Shown here piece after piece: positions 37,013 to 46,258 of a DNA stretch of 64,000 bases (the stretch's first letter is position 1; every line of letters starts with the position of its first letter). The DNA lies in NCBI RefSeq assembly GCF_029892425.1, contig NZ_JARXWB010000029.1, positions 1-64,000 on the forward strand. The letters run 5' to 3'. The position numbers and the translations under genes are program-made. Source of the DNA: Bradyrhizobium sp. BR13661 (lineage in GTDB: Bacteria > Pseudomonadota > Alphaproteobacteria > Rhizobiales > Xanthobacteraceae). Below the pieces are notes generated by a model. The model searched no databases. It was not told the origin of the DNA and saw nothing but the letters and a program-made list of their open reading frames with translations.

Positions 37013-39613
37013 TCACAAATTCCGCAACACCGTGGCGGGCTTTTTGTTCAACGCCAGCAGCGTGCCGGCGAGCCCGAGCCCGACGGTGACGACCAGGGCG
37101 GCCGCAACCACGCCGGCTGCGCTGCCGGCTTGCCAGACGAAAGTCAGCGTCATCAGCCGCGTCACGATCATCCAGGCTGCGATGCTGCCGGCGATCACGC
37201 CGAACACGGCAGTGGCAAGGCCGATCAGCAGGTACTCGAGTGCATAGGCGCCGAGCAGCCGCAGCCGTGTCGCGCCGAGCGTCTTCAGGATCACCGCATC
37301 ATAGACCCGGTGGCGATGACCGGCGGCGAGCGCGCCGCCCAGCACCAGGATTGCCGAGATCAGCGTCACGGCACTGGCGCCGCGAATGGCGAGCGCGAGA
37401 TTGGTCACCACCGCACCGACCGTCTCCATCACCTCGCGCACGCGCACACTCGTCACCATTGGGTAAGCGTCCGCGACCTGCTTGATGATCTTGCCGTCGC
37501 CGGTTGCATCACCGCCAGCCTCGGTTAGCGTTGCGATATGGGTGTGCGGCGCGCCCTTGAACGCGTTCGGCGAGAACACCAGCACGAAATTGATGCCGAG
37601 CCCCTGCCAGTCGATGGTGCGCAGATTGCCGATTTTCGCCGGGATGTCGCGGCCGAGCACGTTGACCACGACCTCGTCGCCGAGCTTCAAGCCAAGCCCG
37701 TCGGCGATTTTCTTTTCCATCGACACCTGCGGCGGGCCGGAATAATCGGCGCCCCACCATTCGCCCTCGACCACCTTGGATCCCTTGGGCAATTCGCCGG
37801 TATAGGTCAGGCCGCGGTCGCTCTGCAGGACCCATTCGGAATCGGTTGATGGCTTGAGGTCCTCGGCGCGAACGCCGCGGGCGGCGACGATACGCCCGCG
37901 CAGCATCGGCACGTCCTCGATCTTCGCGCCAGGGGCGATCTGGCGCAGATAATCGTCGAAGGGCGCGGCCTGCGTGCTCGGAATGTCGATGAAATAGAAC
38001 GACGGCGCCCGGTCGGGCAGCGCGGCGAGAAACTGCCGGCGCAGATTGCCGTCGATCTGGGTGATGGTGACGAGCACGGCGAGGCCCAGGCCGAGCGAGA
38101 GCACGACGGACGGTGTCAGCGCGCCCGGCCGGTGGATGTTGGCGATCGCCAGCCGCAGCATGGTGAAGCGCGTGCGCGGCAGCTTTCGCGCGATGGCCAT
38201 CAGCACGGCGGCAACGCCGCGCAGCACCGCGAACACGACGACGGAGGAGGCGACGAACACCGCGGCAATGCGCTTGTCGAAGGACAGGCCGATCACGACG
38301 GCGACCAGCAAAGCGACGACGACGCCCATGAAGGCGAGATAGCCCACGCGCGGCCGGTGCCATTCGGCAGCTACGGTGTCGCGGAACAATGCCGCCACCG
38401 GCACGTCATGCACGCGCCCGAGCGGCCACAGGCCGAAAGCGAGCGCGGTGAGCAGGCCATAGAGGAAGGACAGCGCGAGCTCGTCGGCATGCACGGCCGG
38501 CACCACCGGCAGCGGCAGCAGCTTGCCGAAGACGCCGACGATGGCGAACGGCATCGCCGCGCCGAGCGCGAGGCCAATCACCGATCCGATCGCGGCGAGC
38601 AGGACGACTTGCGCGAGATAAATGCCGAACACGTCGCGCCCCGTGGCGCCGACGGCCTTGAAGGCCGCGATCACCTCGAGCCGGCGGTCGATATGGCTCT
38701 TCACGGCATTGGCGACTCCGACGCCGCCGACCAGAAGCGCGGCGAGGCCGACCAGCGTCAGGAACTGCGTGAAGCGGCTGATATTGCGCTCGAGCTGCGG
38801 CGAGGCGTTGGAGCGGCTGCGGACCTCCCAGCCGGCCTGCGGCGCGGCGTCGCGCGCATCCGCAATGAAGGCGTCGGTGGCGCGGTCGCTATTGGCGGTG
38901 TCGGGCAGCTTCACGCGATAGACCCAGCGCACCAGGCTGCCGGGCTGAATGAGACCGGTGGCACGCAAGGCCGCCTCGCTGATCAGGAAGCGCGGGCCGA
39001 AACCGAGGCCGCCGGCGAGCTTGTCGGGCTCGGCCTCGACGGAGCTGCGGATCTGGAAGGTCGCAGAGCCAATGGTGACACGGTCGCCGATCTTCAGCGA
39101 CAGCCGCGCCAGCAGCGTCGGATCGGCAGCCGCGCCGAAGGCACCGTCACGCTCCGCGACCAGATCGGACATCGGCAGCGGCGGCGCCAGCGTCAACTGT
39201 CCCAGCATCGGATAGGTGTCGTCGACCGCCTTCATCTCGACCAGTGCCAGCTTGCCCTCGGCCGAGCGCGCCATGCCGCGCAGGGTCGAGGCCACGGAGA
39301 CGGTGCCGCGCGAACGCAGGAAGGTGACTTCCTCCGGCTTCGCCTCGCGCTGGAACAGCACGAAGGAGACGTCGCCGCCGAGCAGCGTGCGACCTTCGCG
39401 CGCAAGACCCTCGCTCAAGCTCGCCGACACTGAGCCGACGCCGGAAATCGCCATCACGCCGAGTGCGATGCAGGCGATGAAGACGTAGAAGCCGCGCAGG
39501 CCGCCGCGCAATTCGCGCAAAGCGTAACGGAGCGACAGCGCGATGCCGTTCGGCTTTGCAAAGTGAGGCTTGGCAAAGTGAGGCTTGGCAAACGGTTCGA
39601 CAGCGAGGCTCAT
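37013..39613 (-). CDS. ybbP: FtsX-type ABC transporter permease (YbbP-like)
   Basis: An 866-residue membrane protein with two FtsX-like modules. The first transmembrane helix (FYVFIACIALGVMAISGVGSV) is followed by a large periplasmic part, a membrane block at about 280-430, a second exterior region and three C-terminal helices. The AFKAVGATGRDVFGIYLAQV and LKTLGATRLRLLGAYALEYL segments are typical of MacB/LolC/FtsX coupling helices. The N-terminus contains a repeated AKPHF motif from a 15-nt tandem repeat. Overlaps ybbA by four bases. The ybbP-ybbA/tesA arrangement matches E. coli; transported substrate unknown. Confidence 0.92.
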   Translation of the reverse strand: MSLAVEPFAKPHFAKPHFAKPNGIALSLRYALRELRGGLRGFYVFIACIALGVMAISGVGSVSASLSEGLAREGRTLLGGDVSFVLFQREAKPEEVTFLRSRGTVSVASTLRGMARSAEGKLALVEMKAVDDTYPMLGQLTLAPPLPMSDLVAERDGAFGAAADPTLLARLSLKIGDRVTIGSATFQIRSSVEAEPDKLAGGLGFGPRFLISEAALRATGLIQPGSLVRWVYRVKLPDTANSDRATDAFIADARDAAPQAGWEVRSRSNASPQLERNISRFTQFLTLVGLAALLVGGVGVANAVKSHIDRRLEVIAAFKAVGATGRDVFGIYLAQVVLLAAIGSVIGLALGAAMPFAIVGVFGKLLPLPVVPAVHADELALSFLYGLLTALAFGLWPLGRVHDVPVAALFRDTVAAEWHRPRVGYLAFMGVVVALLVAVVIGLSFDKRIAAVFVASSVVVFAVLRGVAAVLMAIARKLPRTRFTMLRLAIANIHRPGALTPSVVLSLGLGLAVLVTITQIDGNLRRQFLAALPDRAPSFYFIDIPSTQAAPFDDYLRQIAPGAKIEDVPMLRGRIVAARGVRAEDLKPSTDSEWVLQSDRGLTYTGELPKGSKVVEGEWWGADYSGPPQVSMEKKIADGLGLKLGDEVVVNVLGRDIPAKIGNLRTIDWQGLGINFVLVFSPNAFKGAPHTHIATLTEAGGDATGDGKIIKQVADAYPMVTSVRVREVMETVGAVVTNLALAIRGASAVTLISAILVLGGALAAGHRHRVYDAVILKTLGATRLRLLGAYALEYLLIGLATAVFGVIAGSIAAWMIVTRLMTLTFVWQAGSAAGVVAAALVVTVGLGLAGTLLALNKKPATVLRNL
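39553..39597. repeat. 15-nt tandem repeat inside ybbP
   Basis: Near-exact copies of gcaaagtgaggcttg in tandem encode repeated Ala-Lys-Pro-His-Phe near the protein N-terminus. The copy number could vary between strains by slippage. Confidence 0.8.
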
Positions 39614-40332
39614 GCGTTGGTCGTCTGCGTGTCGATGCGCCCGGAGCGCAGGCGGATGACGCGATCGCAGCGATGCGCGAGCGAGGAATCGTGCGTCACC
39701 AGCACCAGCGTCATGCCGCGCTCGGCATGCTTGGTGAAGAGCAGGTCGACGATCTGTTTTCCCGTGGTCTCGTCGAGATTGCCGGTCGGCTCGTCGGCGA
39801 CGAGGATGGCGGGATCGGGTGCCAGCGCGCGCGCGAGCGCAACGCGCTGCTGCTCGCCGCCGGAGAGCTGCGTCGGATAATGATGCAGGCGATCGCCGAG
39901 CCCGACCGATTGCAGCTCTTCAGCCGCGCGCTTGTTGGCATCGGGGTTGCCGGCGAGCTCGAGCGGCACCGCGACATTCTCCAGCGCGGTCATGGTCGGG
40001 ATCAGATGGAAGGACTGGAACACGATGCCGACCTGGCGGCCGCGGAAGCGCGCGAGCGCGTCCTCGTCGAGGGCATTGAAAGGCGTGCCTGACACCACCA
40101 CCTCTCCACTATCAGGACGCTCCAGCCCCGCCATGACCATCAGCAGCGTGGATTTGCCCGAACCTGACGGGCCGATCAGGCCGATCGTCTCGCCCGAGCC
40201 GATGCGCAAGCTGATATCCTTGAGGATGTGAACGCGTGCCGCCCCCGACCCCAAGGAGAGATTGACGTTGGAGATGGCGATGGTGTCCGGCGTGGTGCCG
40301 GCGAGCGAAGAGGGAGAGATGCTGATGTCCAT
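39610..40332 (-). CDS. ybbA: ABC transporter ATP-binding protein (YbbA/LolD-like)
   Basis: A 240-residue ATPase of the MacB/LolD subfamily: Walker A GPSGSGKST, signature QLSGGEQQRVALARA, Walker B ILVADEPTGNLD, with switch His in VLVTHDSSLAHRC. ATG 40332 (MDISISPSSL) is preferred; an in-frame TTG at 40350 is possible. Its stop overlaps ybbP, so they form a two-gene operon divergent from tesA, 49 bp away. Confidence 0.94.
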   Translation of the reverse strand: MDISISPSSLAGTTPDTIAISNVNLSLGSGAARVHILKDISLRIGSGETIGLIGPSGSGKSTLLMVMAGLERPDSGEVVVSGTPFNALDEDALARFRGRQVGIVFQSFHLIPTMTALENVAVPLELAGNPDANKRAAEELQSVGLGDRLHHYPTQLSGGEQQRVALARALAPDPAILVADEPTGNLDETTGKQIVDLLFTKHAERGMTLVLVTHDSSLAHRCDRVIRLRSGRIDTQTTNA

Positions 40333-40381
40333 GGTCCGGTCATATGGCAACTCCGCACGCGCGGTCGAGAGGCGTTACGGA

Positions 40382-41023
40382 ATGTTCATGCACATAGCCG
40401 TGTTGATGCTCGCTTTGATGACGGTCGTAAATCCGGCGTGGGCGCAGGCGACGAAGCCGATCAAGCTTGTCGTTCTGGGCGATAGCTTGAGTGCGGGTCT
40501 TGGCCTCCCGGCTCAGGACGCGTTTCCCGCGAAACTCCAAAAAGCCTTGCAAACCAAAGGTATAGAGGCCGATATGATCAACGCCGGGGTGTCGGGCGAC
40601 ACCTCGTCCGGCGGCCGCGACCGGCTCGACTGGTCGGTGTCCGACGGAACCGAGGGCGTCATCATCGAGCTCGGCGCCAACGATGCGATGCGCGGCATCG
40701 ACCCCGACTTGACGCGGGCGGCGCTGACCGACATCGTTCAACGTCTCAAGGCGCGCAAGATCGCCGTGATGCTGTGTGGCATGCTGGCGCCGCCGAATTT
40801 CGGCGCGGACTATGGCGCGCGCTTCAATTCGATTTATCCGGATCTGGCGAAACAGTTCGATGTCCCGCTCTATCCGTTCTTCCTCGACGGCGTCGCCGCC
40901 GACGCCAGGCTCAACCAGGCCGACGGCATTCATCCGACCGCTGAAGGCGTCGACATCGTCGTTGGCAGGATGCTGCCCACGGTGGAGGCATTCGTGCGCA
41001 CGATCGGCGAGCAACGCCGTTGA
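40382..41023 (+). CDS. tesA: arylesterase / lysophospholipase TesA-type GDSL hydrolase
   Basis: A 213-residue exported SGNH hydrolase. Signal peptide MFMHIAVLMLALMTVVNPAWAQ, then block I LVVLGDSLSAG (nucleophile Ser), block II Gly in AGVSGDTSSGG, block III GAND, and block V DGIHPTAEG (catalytic Asp/His). ATG 40382 is preferred because GAGAGG precedes it; ATG 40331 is in frame but would overlap ybbA. The neighbourhood with ybbAP is conserved. Confidence 0.93.
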   Translation: MFMHIAVLMLALMTVVNPAWAQATKPIKLVVLGDSLSAGLGLPAQDAFPAKLQKALQTKGIEADMINAGVSGDTSSGGRDRLDWSVSDGTEGVIIELGANDAMRGIDPDLTRAALTDIVQRLKARKIAVMLCGMLAPPNFGADYGARFNSIYPDLAKQFDVPLYPFFLDGVAADARLNQADGIHPTAEGVDIVVGRMLPTVEAFVRTIGEQRR

Positions 41024-41196
41024 AAAGCAGGCAATGCTAACCCTAACAACCGGGGTTTTCCCGGTGTAGCTTTGGGCACGCTTCGCAGAGTCACACAACT
41101 GCGATAGGAATCAGAGTACCGGTGATTCGACGCCGGCTCTAATTTGGATAGGGTCCTTTCTCGAGGACTGTACCCAAGCATCGGGAGTGCGAAACG

Positions 41197-41733
41197 ATGC
41201 CGCGTTTGTTCACTGGTCTGGAAATTCCGGCCGAGATCGGCCAGTCGCTTTCCAACTTGAGGGGCGGCCTTCCCGGCGCCCGGTGGATCGATCCCGAAAA
41301 TTATCACGTCACGTTACGCTTCATCGGCAACATCGATGGCGCCTCCGCCAACGAGATCGCATCGATGCTGTTTCGCGTCGATCGCAAGCCGTTCGAGGTG
41401 AAGGTGCAGGGGTTGCAGAGCTTCGGCGGCCGCAAGCCGCGCGCGGTGGTCGCCACCATCGCGCCGAGCAAGCCGCTGATGGATTTGCAGGCCGAGCTCG
41501 AACGCATGATGCAGCGGATCGGCCTTGATCCGGAAGGCCGCAAATTCATTCCGCATGTCACGCTGGCCCGGCTGTATGACGCCACCGACCGCGATGTCGC
41601 CGACTACCTCTCGATCCGCGGCTACTTCCCGAGCAAAGCCTTCATGGCGGAGCGTTTCGTCCTGTTCTCGTCGCGCGCGTCGACCGGCGGCGGCCCGTAC
41701 GTGGTCGAGGACGCGTACGAGCTGTGTGAGTAG
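41197..41733 (+). CDS. thpR: RNA 2',3'-cyclic phosphodiesterase
   Basis: A 178-residue 2H-phosphoesterase. The two catalytic HxTx motifs are His37-Val-Thr-Leu and His120-Val-Thr-Leu, in YHVTLRFIG and FIPHVTLARL. Start PRLFTGLEIP is typical of ThpR (formerly LigT), which opens 2',3'-cyclic phosphates on RNA. Single gene; a family D element lies right after the stop. Confidence 0.95.
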   Translation: MPRLFTGLEIPAEIGQSLSNLRGGLPGARWIDPENYHVTLRFIGNIDGASANEIASMLFRVDRKPFEVKVQGLQSFGGRKPRAVVATIAPSKPLMDLQAELERMMQRIGLDPEGRKFIPHVTLARLYDATDRDVADYLSIRGYFPSKAFMAERFVLFSSRASTGGGPYVVEDAYELCE

Positions 41734-41743
41734 CCTGGTTCTC

Positions 41744-41877
41744 GTGTCCCGGACGCTGCGCAGCGCGAAGCGTTGCGCTGCAGAGCCGGGACCCATCTCT
41801 CCACGATGGTGATGTACGAAACAGTGGGTCCCGGCTCTGCGCAGCAGCGTTACACGCTGCGGCGCGTCCGGGGACAC
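41744..41877. repeat. palindromic intergenic element, family D copy 2
   Basis: Arms gtgtcccggacgctgcgcag and ctgcggcgcgtccggggacac, inner ccgggaccca and gtgggtcccggctctgcgcag; matches 18165-18301. It starts 10 bp past the thpR stop, between two plus-strand genes. Confidence 0.85.
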
Positions 41878-41943
41878 GGAACGCATAGCCCGTCCACCAA
41901 TTGACGGCTTGCAATTTCCGCCGGTCTCTGGCGGTAAAGGGCG

Positions 41944-43128
41944 ATGCTCTCCACCCCAAATTCCTCCTTCAGCGAAGCCTACCAAGCCCAGATCGCCTCC
42001 GGCGCGATCGAGCCCGATGCTGCGCAGGCCGAAGTGGCCGAGGCCTATGCGGCGCTCGATTTGCGGCTCGCCAACTACAGCCCCAAGCGCAAGCAGGGCC
42101 TGCTCGCCCGCCTGTTCAGCGGCGACAAGGATGAGGCGCCGCGCGGACTCTACATCCACGGCGAGGTCGGCCGCGGCAAGACCATGCTGATGGACCTGTT
42201 CTTCCAGCACTCCAATGTCGAGCACAAGCGCCGCGCGCATTTCCACGAATTCATGGCCGATGTGCATGAGCGCATCTACGACTATCGCCAGGGCATTGCC
42301 CGCGGACAGATTCCGGATGGCGATGTCATCGCGCTGACGGCGCATGCGATCTTCGAGGAGAGCTGGCTGCTCTGCTTCGACGAATTCCACGTCACCGACA
42401 TTGCCGACGCGATGATCCTCGGCCGCCTGTTCGCAAAGCTGTTCGAGCTTGGCACCGTCGTGGTCGCAACCTCCAACGTCGCGCCCGACGATCTCTACAA
42501 GGGCGGTTTGAACCGCGCGCTGTTCCTGCCCTTCATCAAGCAGATCACCGACCACATGGACGTCTCGCGTCTCGATGCGCGCACCGACTTCCGGCTGGAA
42601 AAACTTCAGGGCGTACCGATGTGGTTGACGCCTGCGGATGGCGATGCCGACGCTGCGCTCAACAAGGCCTGGGTGAAGATGACCGGCAACGCCAAGTGCA
42701 AGTCGCGCGACATCCAGATCAAGGGGCGCACCCTGCACGTGCCGTGCTCGGCCCATGGTGTCGCGCGCTTCGGCTTTGCCGATCTCTGCGAGAAGCCGCT
42801 TGGTGCATCCGATTACCTCAGGCTGGCGCACGACTATCACACCATCCTGGTCGACCATATTCCAGTGATGGACTTCTCCCAGCGCAACGCCGCCAAGCGC
42901 TTCATCACGCTGATCGACACGCTCTATGACAATGCCGTGAAGCTGATGGCCTCGGCCGATGCCAACCCTATCTCGCTGTACCTCGCCCATGAGGGCACCG
43001 AGGCGATGGAGTTCAAGCGGACCTCGTCGCGCCTGATCGAGATGAGTTCGGAATCCTATCTGGCGCTGCCTCACGGCCGCAAGGATTCCACCGCCAGCGG
43101 CTCGACCAAAGGCCTGGTCGAGACTTAA
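41944..43128 (+). CDS. zapE: cell division protein ZapE (AFG1-like ATPase)
   Basis: A 394-residue AAA-like ATPase. Walker A is GEVGRGKT (residues 73-80), Walker B LLCFDEFHVTDIADAM, with VVVATSNVAPDDLYKGGLNR as sensor region. Homologues bind FtsZ and affect Z-ring stability. ATG 41944 begins MLSTPNSSFSEAYQ. It lies between thpR and mdh; mdh follows after a family C element, so they are probably separate transcription units. Confidence 0.94.
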   Translation: MLSTPNSSFSEAYQAQIASGAIEPDAAQAEVAEAYAALDLRLANYSPKRKQGLLARLFSGDKDEAPRGLYIHGEVGRGKTMLMDLFFQHSNVEHKRRAHFHEFMADVHERIYDYRQGIARGQIPDGDVIALTAHAIFEESWLLCFDEFHVTDIADAMILGRLFAKLFELGTVVVATSNVAPDDLYKGGLNRALFLPFIKQITDHMDVSRLDARTDFRLEKLQGVPMWLTPADGDADAALNKAWVKMTGNAKCKSRDIQIKGRTLHVPCSAHGVARFGFADLCEKPLGASDYLRLAHDYHTILVDHIPVMDFSQRNAAKRFITLIDTLYDNAVKLMASADANPISLYLAHEGTEAMEFKRTSSRLIEMSSESYLALPHGRKDSTASGSTKGLVET

Positions 43129-43142
43129 GTCCTATCTCTGCC

Positions 43143-43248
43143 CGTCATTCCGGGGCGCGCGGAGCGCGAGCCCGGAATCCATCGCGCCACCAACTCTGCC
43201 GCCCGATGGATTCCGGGCCTGCGCCTGCCGGCGCATCCCGGAATGACG
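43143..43248. repeat. palindromic intergenic element, family C copy 1
   Basis: Arms cgtcattccggggcgcgcgg and gcgcatcccggaatgacg, inner cccggaatccatcg / cgatggattccggg. Second copy at 58709-58811. It begins 15 bp past the zapE stop. Confidence 0.88.
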
Positions 43249-43375
43249 GAGCGGGTATGCTGGCTGCTTTCTCGTCAAGCCCGACAATTGGGCATCCACC
43301 GACTTGAACGGGGGAAGCGAAAGGGATAACCACCCATCAGTTTTCCCTCCTCACGTGTCTAAAGGACAGGTTCAC

Positions 43376-44344
43376 ATGGCGCGCGACAAGATTGCTTTGA
43401 TTGGCTCCGGCCAGATCGGCGGAACGCTGGCTCACCTCATCGGGCTGAAAGAACTGGGCGACGTCGTGATGTTCGACATCGCCGAGGGCGTGCCGCAGGG
43501 CAAGGCGCTCGACATCGCGCAGTCCTCGCCGGTCGACGGTTTCGACGCGCACTATACCGGCGCCAACTCCTACGAGGCTCTCGACAACGCCAAGGTCTGC
43601 ATCGTCACCGCCGGCGTGCCGCGCAAGCCCGGCATGAGCCGCGACGACCTCCTCTCCATCAACCTCAAGGTCATGGAGCAGGTCGGTGCCGGCATCAAGA
43701 AGTACGCCCCCGACGCCTTCGTCATCTGCATCACCAACCCGCTCGACGCGATGGTCTGGGCGCTGCAGAAGGCCTCCGGCCTGCCGCACAAGAAGGTCGT
43801 CGGCATGGCCGGCGTGCTCGACTCCGCCCGCTTCCGCTACTTCCTGGCCGACGAGTTCAACGTCTCCGTCGAGGACGTCACCGCCTTCGTGCTGGGCGGC
43901 CATGGCGACACCATGGTGCCGCTGGTGAAGTACTCGACCGTCGCCGGCATCCCGCTGCCCGACCTCGTCAAGATGGGCTGGACCTCGCAGGCGCGCCTCG
44001 ACGAGATCGTCGATCGCACCCGCAACGGCGGCGCCGAGATCGTCAACCTGCTCAAGACCGGCTCCGCCTTCTACGCCCCGGCTGCCTCGGCGATCGCAAT
44101 GGCCGAGAGCTATCTGCGTGACAAGAAGCGCGTGCTGCCGTCGGCCGCCTACCTCAACGGCGAATACGGCGTGAAGGACATGTATGTCGGCGTGCCCGTC
44201 GTGATCGGCTCCAAGGGCGTCGAGCGCGTCGTCGAGATCGAGCTCGCCGGCAAGGACCGCGAGGCCTTCGACAAGTCGGTCGGCGCGGTGCAGGGCCTGG
44301 TCGACGCCTGCAAGAAGATCGCACCCGATCTTCTCGGCCGCTAA
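43376..44344 (+). CDS. mdh: malate dehydrogenase
   Basis: NAD-dependent malate/oxaloacetate interconversion of the TCA cycle. It has 322 residues of the LDH-like type: nucleotide loop GSGQIG (10-15) with Asp34, substrate-binding VPRKPGMSR (Arg83, Arg89), Arg152, and catalytic His176 in GGHGDTMVP. ATG 43376 (MARDKIALIG) is chosen over the open frame from 43304; AGGACAGG precedes it. A terminator lies 13 bp past the stop, before sucC. Confidence 0.98.
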   Translation: MARDKIALIGSGQIGGTLAHLIGLKELGDVVMFDIAEGVPQGKALDIAQSSPVDGFDAHYTGANSYEALDNAKVCIVTAGVPRKPGMSRDDLLSINLKVMEQVGAGIKKYAPDAFVICITNPLDAMVWALQKASGLPHKKVVGMAGVLDSARFRYFLADEFNVSVEDVTAFVLGGHGDTMVPLVKYSTVAGIPLPDLVKMGWTSQARLDEIVDRTRNGGAEIVNLLKTGSAFYAPAASAIAMAESYLRDKKRVLPSAAYLNGEYGVKDMYVGVPVVIGSKGVERVVEIELAGKDREAFDKSVGAVQGLVDACKKIAPDLLGR

Positions 44345-44356
44345 GGCAAGCAATCC

Positions 44357-44390
44357 CCGCCGAAGATCGAAACCCGGTCTTCGGCGGTTT
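44357..44390 (+). terminator. terminator-like hairpin after mdh
   Basis: Perfect 10-bp stem ccgccgaaga / tcttcggcgg with an 11-nt loop followed by tttcattt. It separates mdh from sucC, though some read-through is possible. Confidence 0.82.
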
Positions 44391-44456
44391 CATTTCCGGA
44401 CCCCGGCTGACCGGGGCGGGTTCCGGGTCCAAGATCTCGATGTCAACGAATCCGGG

Positions 44457-44484
44457 TTGCAGTTCCTGTGGTATATGGTATGCC
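44457..44484 (+). promoter_or_regulatory. possible sucC promoter
   Basis: ttgcag (44457-44462) and tatgcc (44479-44484) with a 16-bp spacer, 61 bp before the sucC ATG. It lies downstream of the mdh terminator. Both hexamers are imperfect, so this is tentative. Confidence 0.3.
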
Positions 44485-44544
44485 AGCCACAAGACTGAGG
44501 TGGGCCCTGAGGGGTCACCGCCCGCGGGTTCAGGGAGCGACCAT

Positions 44545-45741
44545 ATGAATATCCATGAATATCAGGCCAAAGCGCTGCTGGGCGAGTTCGGCGTGCCGAT
44601 CTCCAAGGGCGTACCGGTCCTCAAGGCGAGCGACGCTGACGCCGCCGCCAAGGCGCTGCCGGGTCCGGTCTATGTGGTGAAGAGCCAGATCCATGCCGGC
44701 GGCCGCGGCAAGGGCAAGTTCAAGGAAGCCTCGGCCGGCGACAAGGGCGGTGTCCGCATCGCCAAGTCGCCCGCGGAGGTCGCCGAATTCGCCAAGCAGA
44801 TGCTCGGCGCCACGCTGGTGACCATCCAGACCGGCCCCGCCGGCAAGCAGGTCAACCGCCTCTACATCGAGGACGGCTCCGACATCGACAAGGAGTTCTA
44901 TCTCTCGATCCTGGTCGACCGCGAGACCTCGCGCGTCTCCTTCGTCGTCTCGACCGAAGGCGGCGTCAACATCGAGGACGTCGCGCACAACACGCCTGAG
45001 AAAATCGTGACCTTCTCGGTCGATCCCGCGACCGGCATCATGGGCCATCACGGCCGCACCGTCGCCAACGCGCTGAAGCTATCAGGTGATCTCGCCAAGC
45101 AGGCTGAAAAACTCACCGCGCAGCTCTTTGCGGCCTTCGTCGCCAAGGACATGTCGATGCTGGAGATCAACCCGCTGGTCGTGACCAAGCAGGGCCAGCT
45201 CCGCGTGCTCGACGCCAAGGTGTCGTTCGACGACAACGCCCTGTTCCGTCACCCCGAGGTGCTCACGCTGCGCGACGAGACTGAGGAAGACGCAAAGGAA
45301 ATCGAGGCGTCGAAGTACGACCTCAACTACGTCACCCTCGACGGCAATATCGGCTGCATGGTCAACGGCGCCGGTCTTGCCATGGCGACGATGGACATCA
45401 TCAAGCTCTACGGCATGGCGCCGGCGAACTTCCTCGACGTCGGCGGCAGCGCCAGCAAGGAGAAGGTCGCGGCCGCGTTCAAGATCATCACCGCGGATCC
45501 CAACGTGAAGGGCATCCTGGTCAACATCTTCGGTGGTATCATGAAGTGCGACGTGATCGCCGAAGGCGTCACGGCTGCGGTTCGTGAAGTCGGCCTCAGC
45601 GTGCCGCTGGTGGTCCGTCTCGAGGGCACCAATGTCGAGCTCGGCAAGAAGATCATCCGTGAATCCGGTCTGAACGTGGTGCCGGCCGACAATCTCGATG
45701 ACGCCGCGCAGAAGATCGTGAAGGCCGTCAAGGGAGGCTAA
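44545..45741 (+). CDS. sucC: succinate-CoA ligase (ADP-forming) beta subunit
   Basis: With SucD, converts succinyl-CoA to succinate with nucleotide phosphorylation. It has 398 residues. ATP-grasp start MNIHEYQAKALLGEFGVPISKG, VVKSQIHAGGRGKGKF, and C-terminal LVNIFGGIMKCDVIAEG and VRLEGTNVELGKKI. ATG 44545 has GGGAG upstream. A DUF1579 gene is inserted 4 bp after the stop, between sucC and sucD. Confidence 0.98.
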   Translation: MNIHEYQAKALLGEFGVPISKGVPVLKASDADAAAKALPGPVYVVKSQIHAGGRGKGKFKEASAGDKGGVRIAKSPAEVAEFAKQMLGATLVTIQTGPAGKQVNRLYIEDGSDIDKEFYLSILVDRETSRVSFVVSTEGGVNIEDVAHNTPEKIVTFSVDPATGIMGHHGRTVANALKLSGDLAKQAEKLTAQLFAAFVAKDMSMLEINPLVVTKQGQLRVLDAKVSFDDNALFRHPEVLTLRDETEEDAKEIEASKYDLNYVTLDGNIGCMVNGAGLAMATMDIIKLYGMAPANFLDVGGSASKEKVAAAFKIITADPNVKGILVNIFGGIMKCDVIAEGVTAAVREVGLSVPLVVRLEGTNVELGKKIIRESGLNVVPADNLDDAAQKIVKAVKGG

Positions 45742-45745
45742 GGCC

Positions 45746-46225
45746 ATGGCCCAGGACCATCTCGCCGCATCATCCCCACTTGCAGAGCATGCGCGCCTCG
45801 CCGCGTTCGCCGGCGAATGGAATGGTGAAGAGATGGTCTTCCCGTCGCGCTGGACTGCGGGCGGGCCGGCCACCTCGCGCACCGTCGCGCGCATGGATCT
45901 CAACGGGTTCTATCTGATCCAGGACTCGGTCCAGATGCGCGACGGCAAGCAGGTCTTCGCCACCCACGGCCTCTTCACCTACGATCGCGAGGACCGGACC
46001 TACAAATTGTTCTGGTACGATTCGCTCGGCTACACGCCGCCCTCGCCCGCCTCCGGCGGGTGGGTCGGCAACACGCTCACGCTGGTGCGCGGCTCGCTCC
46101 GCGGCAATGCGCGCCACGTCTACGAGATCATCGACGACGCCTCCTACTCGTTGAAGATCCAGTTTTCTCCGGACGCGGAAGGCTGGGCTGACGTGCTCAC
46201 CGGCGTCTACCGCCGCATCCACTGA
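45746..46225 (+). CDS. DUF1579 family protein inserted between sucC and sucD
   Basis: A 159-residue protein with lipocalin/heme-binding-like DUF1579 features: LAAFAGEWNGEEMVFPSRW, RTVARMDLNGFYLIQDSVQM, GLFTYDREDRTYKLFWYDSLG. No signal peptide. Starts 4 bp after sucC and ends 33 bp before sucD, so it is transcribed with them. A metabolic link to succinyl-CoA ligase is suggested only by position. Confidence 0.88.
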   Translation: MAQDHLAASSPLAEHARLAAFAGEWNGEEMVFPSRWTAGGPATSRTVARMDLNGFYLIQDSVQMRDGKQVFATHGLFTYDREDRTYKLFWYDSLGYTPPSPASGGWVGNTLTLVRGSLRGNARHVYEIIDDASYSLKIQFSPDAEGWADVLTGVYRRIH

Positions 46226-46258
46226 CCTCTCACTAGCTAGTTCGCGAAAGCAGACCTC

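Noticed and set aside
41049..41065. Hairpin accggg/cccggt after tesA as a terminator
   Set aside because: Six-bp stem followed by a mixed sequence with no T tract; too weak to call.
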